This document shows positions 61,760-64,000 of a stretch of DNA of 64,000 bases, piece by piece. The translations under genes were made by a program, and so were the position numbers. The notes beneath the pieces are model-generated. The model saw only the letters and a program-made list of their open reading frames with translations, did not search any database and had not been told where the DNA came from. This DNA comes from Euglena gracilis (taxonomy: Eukaryota; Euglenida; Euglenophyceae; Euglenales): assembly GCA_039621445.1 (NCBI GenBank), contig CP154955.1, forward strand, positions 18,766,691 to 18,830,690. Reading direction: 5' to 3'. Positions within the stretch are counted from its first letter, which is position 1; the number at the start of each line of letters is the position of its first letter.

Positions 61760-63635
61760 ATGTCTGATATCAGCATCGAGGATACCTTGTCCAGGAGTGC
61801 ATCCCTGGTATCTGGGTCTTTTGCGGAAGAATTGGAAGAAGAATTATTTACGGAACCATCCTGCGCAAGAGGAGGAGGAGGAAGAGAACCGAGGTTCAGC
61901 TGTGGCTGCCTCGCAAGCCGGAAAGCGTCGCCAGTGCGGTCAGCCCATTTGTGAAAAAAGAGCAATTTTGGAGTACGAAGCACAATGAACCCAAAGAGCA
62001 AATCGGCAATTTGTGCCAAATAACGCATTTCGAACAACAACACATTCACAAAGTACTGGCTTGACAAAAAAAACGAAATTTTCGGCATTTGTGATGCCAT
62101 AAAAAGGGGAAACCTTGGAAAACGGAAGAGGCTTTTTTGGGTGCAGGCTTTGCTTGCCGCGCTCTGCGGCCTGACAAAGCGGGGCAAGCAAAGCGAAAAG
62201 CAAGGCAGCCTTGTGGGATGGTTCAAGCAAACAAAGGTGCTTTTCAAGGAGAAAACCCCCCCTCACCCGATGGCATGTGGTTGAGAGGCAACGAGTTACC
62301 CTGGCACGCTTGCACCGCAAAGCTTTGGAGATATGCCCAGCATATGGTGTCCCAAAACGCAACTTGACAGCCAAGTGGCTTTCTGGCTTCCGCCGGAGGT
62401 ATTTTTTGCAATAGCAATGTCAGGGCTGACAAAGTTATTCTTTATAGGCACAAGATAGCAGACAACAAGGAGAAGCGTCTTCTCAAGATTTCGGAACAAG
62501 CAATGCTCGAAAGAGCTCAAGATTTCCATATGGCTACATGAGCAAAATCTGGGAGGTGTTCAGATTCCCAAGCTCGCACGTGGCCAACATGGACGAAACC
62601 CCGTTGTCTTTCACGGGGTCTTTCAAGTCGCTTCACAGCCTCACAGTGAAAGACATGGACAACGTTGTTTGTATGGATTATTTGCCATCAAAGACTTACA
62701 ATCTGTTTGTTTGCAGGACCGAACCCCATCACCGAGGCAGACCACAAAAGAGTGCAACGTTGATCATCATTTTCTGCACCAAAAAGCCAGAAAATGAAAC
62801 CAATGCTCTTGTTCAAGGGGGCAGAGCAGGTCGGTTTGTACGTCTTGGATACATACACCGTGCCTTTTCAGGTGACCCACTTGACTGAACGGCGACAGTG
62901 GAGCCGAGACGCTAGTGTGCACTTCAACGAGAGTGCTACAGTGGATGAAGCATTCATGCTTCAAAAATACATACCGGCCAGAGATCAATTTGTTCGTTGA
63001 TTGGATCTCTTTTCCTGTTGCATTACAGGCAAGCACTGGCAACCGGACTTTTGATCTTCGACTCGTGCAACAGCCACCTGACTGAACCAGTGAAGAAAGT
63101 CATCCATGAAGCAGGAATTGCCCTGGCAGTGATACCAAAGGTAAAACCATGACAATGGTGGTTTTAAATTGTGTTCTAATTCTTAGGGTATGACGCTGGC
63201 ACTGCAATTCTTGGACTTGTACTTCTTCGCCCACTTCAAGCACCTGTACTCGTTAGAGATTGACAAGATAGTCGAAAACGTGGACAGCCCGAAATTGACG
63301 GTCTTGCAGAAGAGGGTGATCATGACCAAGGCCAGGTAGGAGTTGCGTGGAAGGTGATCATCGCAAGCATAGACGGAGACTGTTCCGTAAGCTAGGCTAC
63401 ATTTGGGCGAAAGGTGGGCATGACATTCGCCTTGATGTGCTTCCGTCAAATGTGTTCAATCCGCTGTTAGCGCTCCCCACCATTCCGTGTCCTCTGACCC
63501 CTGCTAGTGTGCCGCTAAAGCTCACATGGAACTTGAGGATCTGTTTTTGCATCAGCTAACCACCCCTGCTCCAAAGCCTAAGCCCAAGGTCCTCCGTCAT
63601 TCGGTTCTGACCTTAAAAAAATAACCAGGATGTAG
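61760..63635 (+). pseudogene. pogo/Tigger-like DDE transposase, frameshifted remnant
   Basis: A CENP-B-type helix-turn-helix (LHRKALEICPAYGVPKRNLT then WLSGFRRR) is joined across a 62,401-62,457 intron (GAG|GTATTT to TATAG|GCAC) to HKIADNKEKRLLKISEQAML. Then VANMDETPLSF (about 62,580) gives the first catalytic Asp, LLIFDSCNSHLTEP (about 63,050) the second, and IPKGMTLALQFLDLYF the conserved strand after it, split by a 45-bp GT-AG intron at 63,141-63,185. The third acidic residue region is less clear; FRKLGYIWAKG near 63,385 fits the family's C-terminal part. The reading changes frame near 62,270, 62,540 and 62,890, so it is probably inactive, though more short introns could explain some changes. 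The acidic N-terminus may begin with MSDISIEDTL at about 61,764. Confidence 0.7.
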
Positions 63636-63840
63636 ACAGTGTCTGTTTGAGCACTCCTGGACAAGGAATCCATCTGCTTATGCACGTTGTGCACGGGGGG
63701 GGATGTCTTATTTGGGCGCTCAAAATCGACCCCCAAGGGGGGGGGGGTGTTATTTGGGGGGGGGGTTATTTGGGGGGTGCTGTTTGGGGGGGCTTTAGTT
63801 CCCAAAAGATATGTCGTTCGTGCCTTTTTTCACCCCTGCA

Positions 63841-64000
63841 GAACATGCCTGATCCCATATGTGATGTTGTTGGGTCGTTTGTTGACTCTGCGTTGAGGAG
63901 GTTTTCAGAAATGAACATAGCGGCCCTGCATTCACTGGGGCCGGAGGCTGGGCGCTCCTTTTCTTCGTCCTCGCACTGCGTTCCTCAAATAATTAAAAAA
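63841..64000 (+). CDS. Partial exon running off the window
   Basis: After a good acceptor (CACCCCTGCAG) the frame reads NMPDPICDVVGSFVDSALRR then FSEMNIAALHSLG to the window end without a stop before about 63,990. No family is recognised. It might be the last exon of the pogo-like gene or of another gene. Confidence 0.3.

Overview
This window is nuclear DNA of a microbial eukaryote, most likely an alga or other protist. The evidence is: split genes with canonical GT-AG introns, telomere-type TTAGGG/CCCTAA repeats, very long (GT)n microsatellites, and no operons or ribosome binding sites. I cannot name the lineage from sequence alone. Real genes appear as short GC-rich exon islands in AT-rich or homopolymer-rich DNA. 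Most long open frames are translated microsatellites (Cys-Val or His-Thr runs) and were discarded.

Host genes, left to right, all on the minus strand: (1) a methyltransferase-like gene around 2.6-6.5 kb, seen as four exons and possibly damaged at its PPY motif; (2) a RING-H2 protein at 15.65-17.85 kb, whose RING is split exactly by an intron holding about 590 bp of (GT)n; (3) a right-handed beta-helix protein at 32.1-39.2 kb with at least nine exons, one intron holding about 940 bp of (GT)n; (4) a Nek-like Ser/Thr kinase at 52.9-58.9 kb; (5) a prolyl-4-hydroxylase-like 2OG-Fe(II) oxygenase at 60.3-61.4 kb. On the plus strand, 61.7-63.6 kb carries a damaged pogo/Tigger-type transposase, and a last partial exon runs off the window end.

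The main discovery is a 10.9 kb element at 39,564-50,507. It has about 27-bp terminal inverted repeats, almost symmetric subterminal palindromes, and two plus-strand multi-exon genes: a transposase candidate (40.8-43.6 kb) and a protein with a ParB/sulfiredoxin-like motif plus a long charged tail (44.9-49.0 kb). About 22 copies of a GCGC-NNNN-GCGC palindrome lie in its introns, spacers and ends, and none in its exons. A second, 3.1 kb element with related ends and degenerate versions of the same motif lies at 23,039-26,153.

Much of the rest is small TIR elements. Several have 8-bp target duplications and CA-starting ends typical of hAT elements (5.0, 10.4, 17.0, 25.3, 32.7, 37.1 and 58.1 kb); another set has ends starting GTAAACC (4.0, 4.5, 13.4, 14.4 and 20.6 kb). 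Unrelated families share long G/C runs and a small GGCGC hairpin. An interstitial telomere tract at 11.27-11.44 kb has the head-to-head arrangement expected of a telomere fusion.
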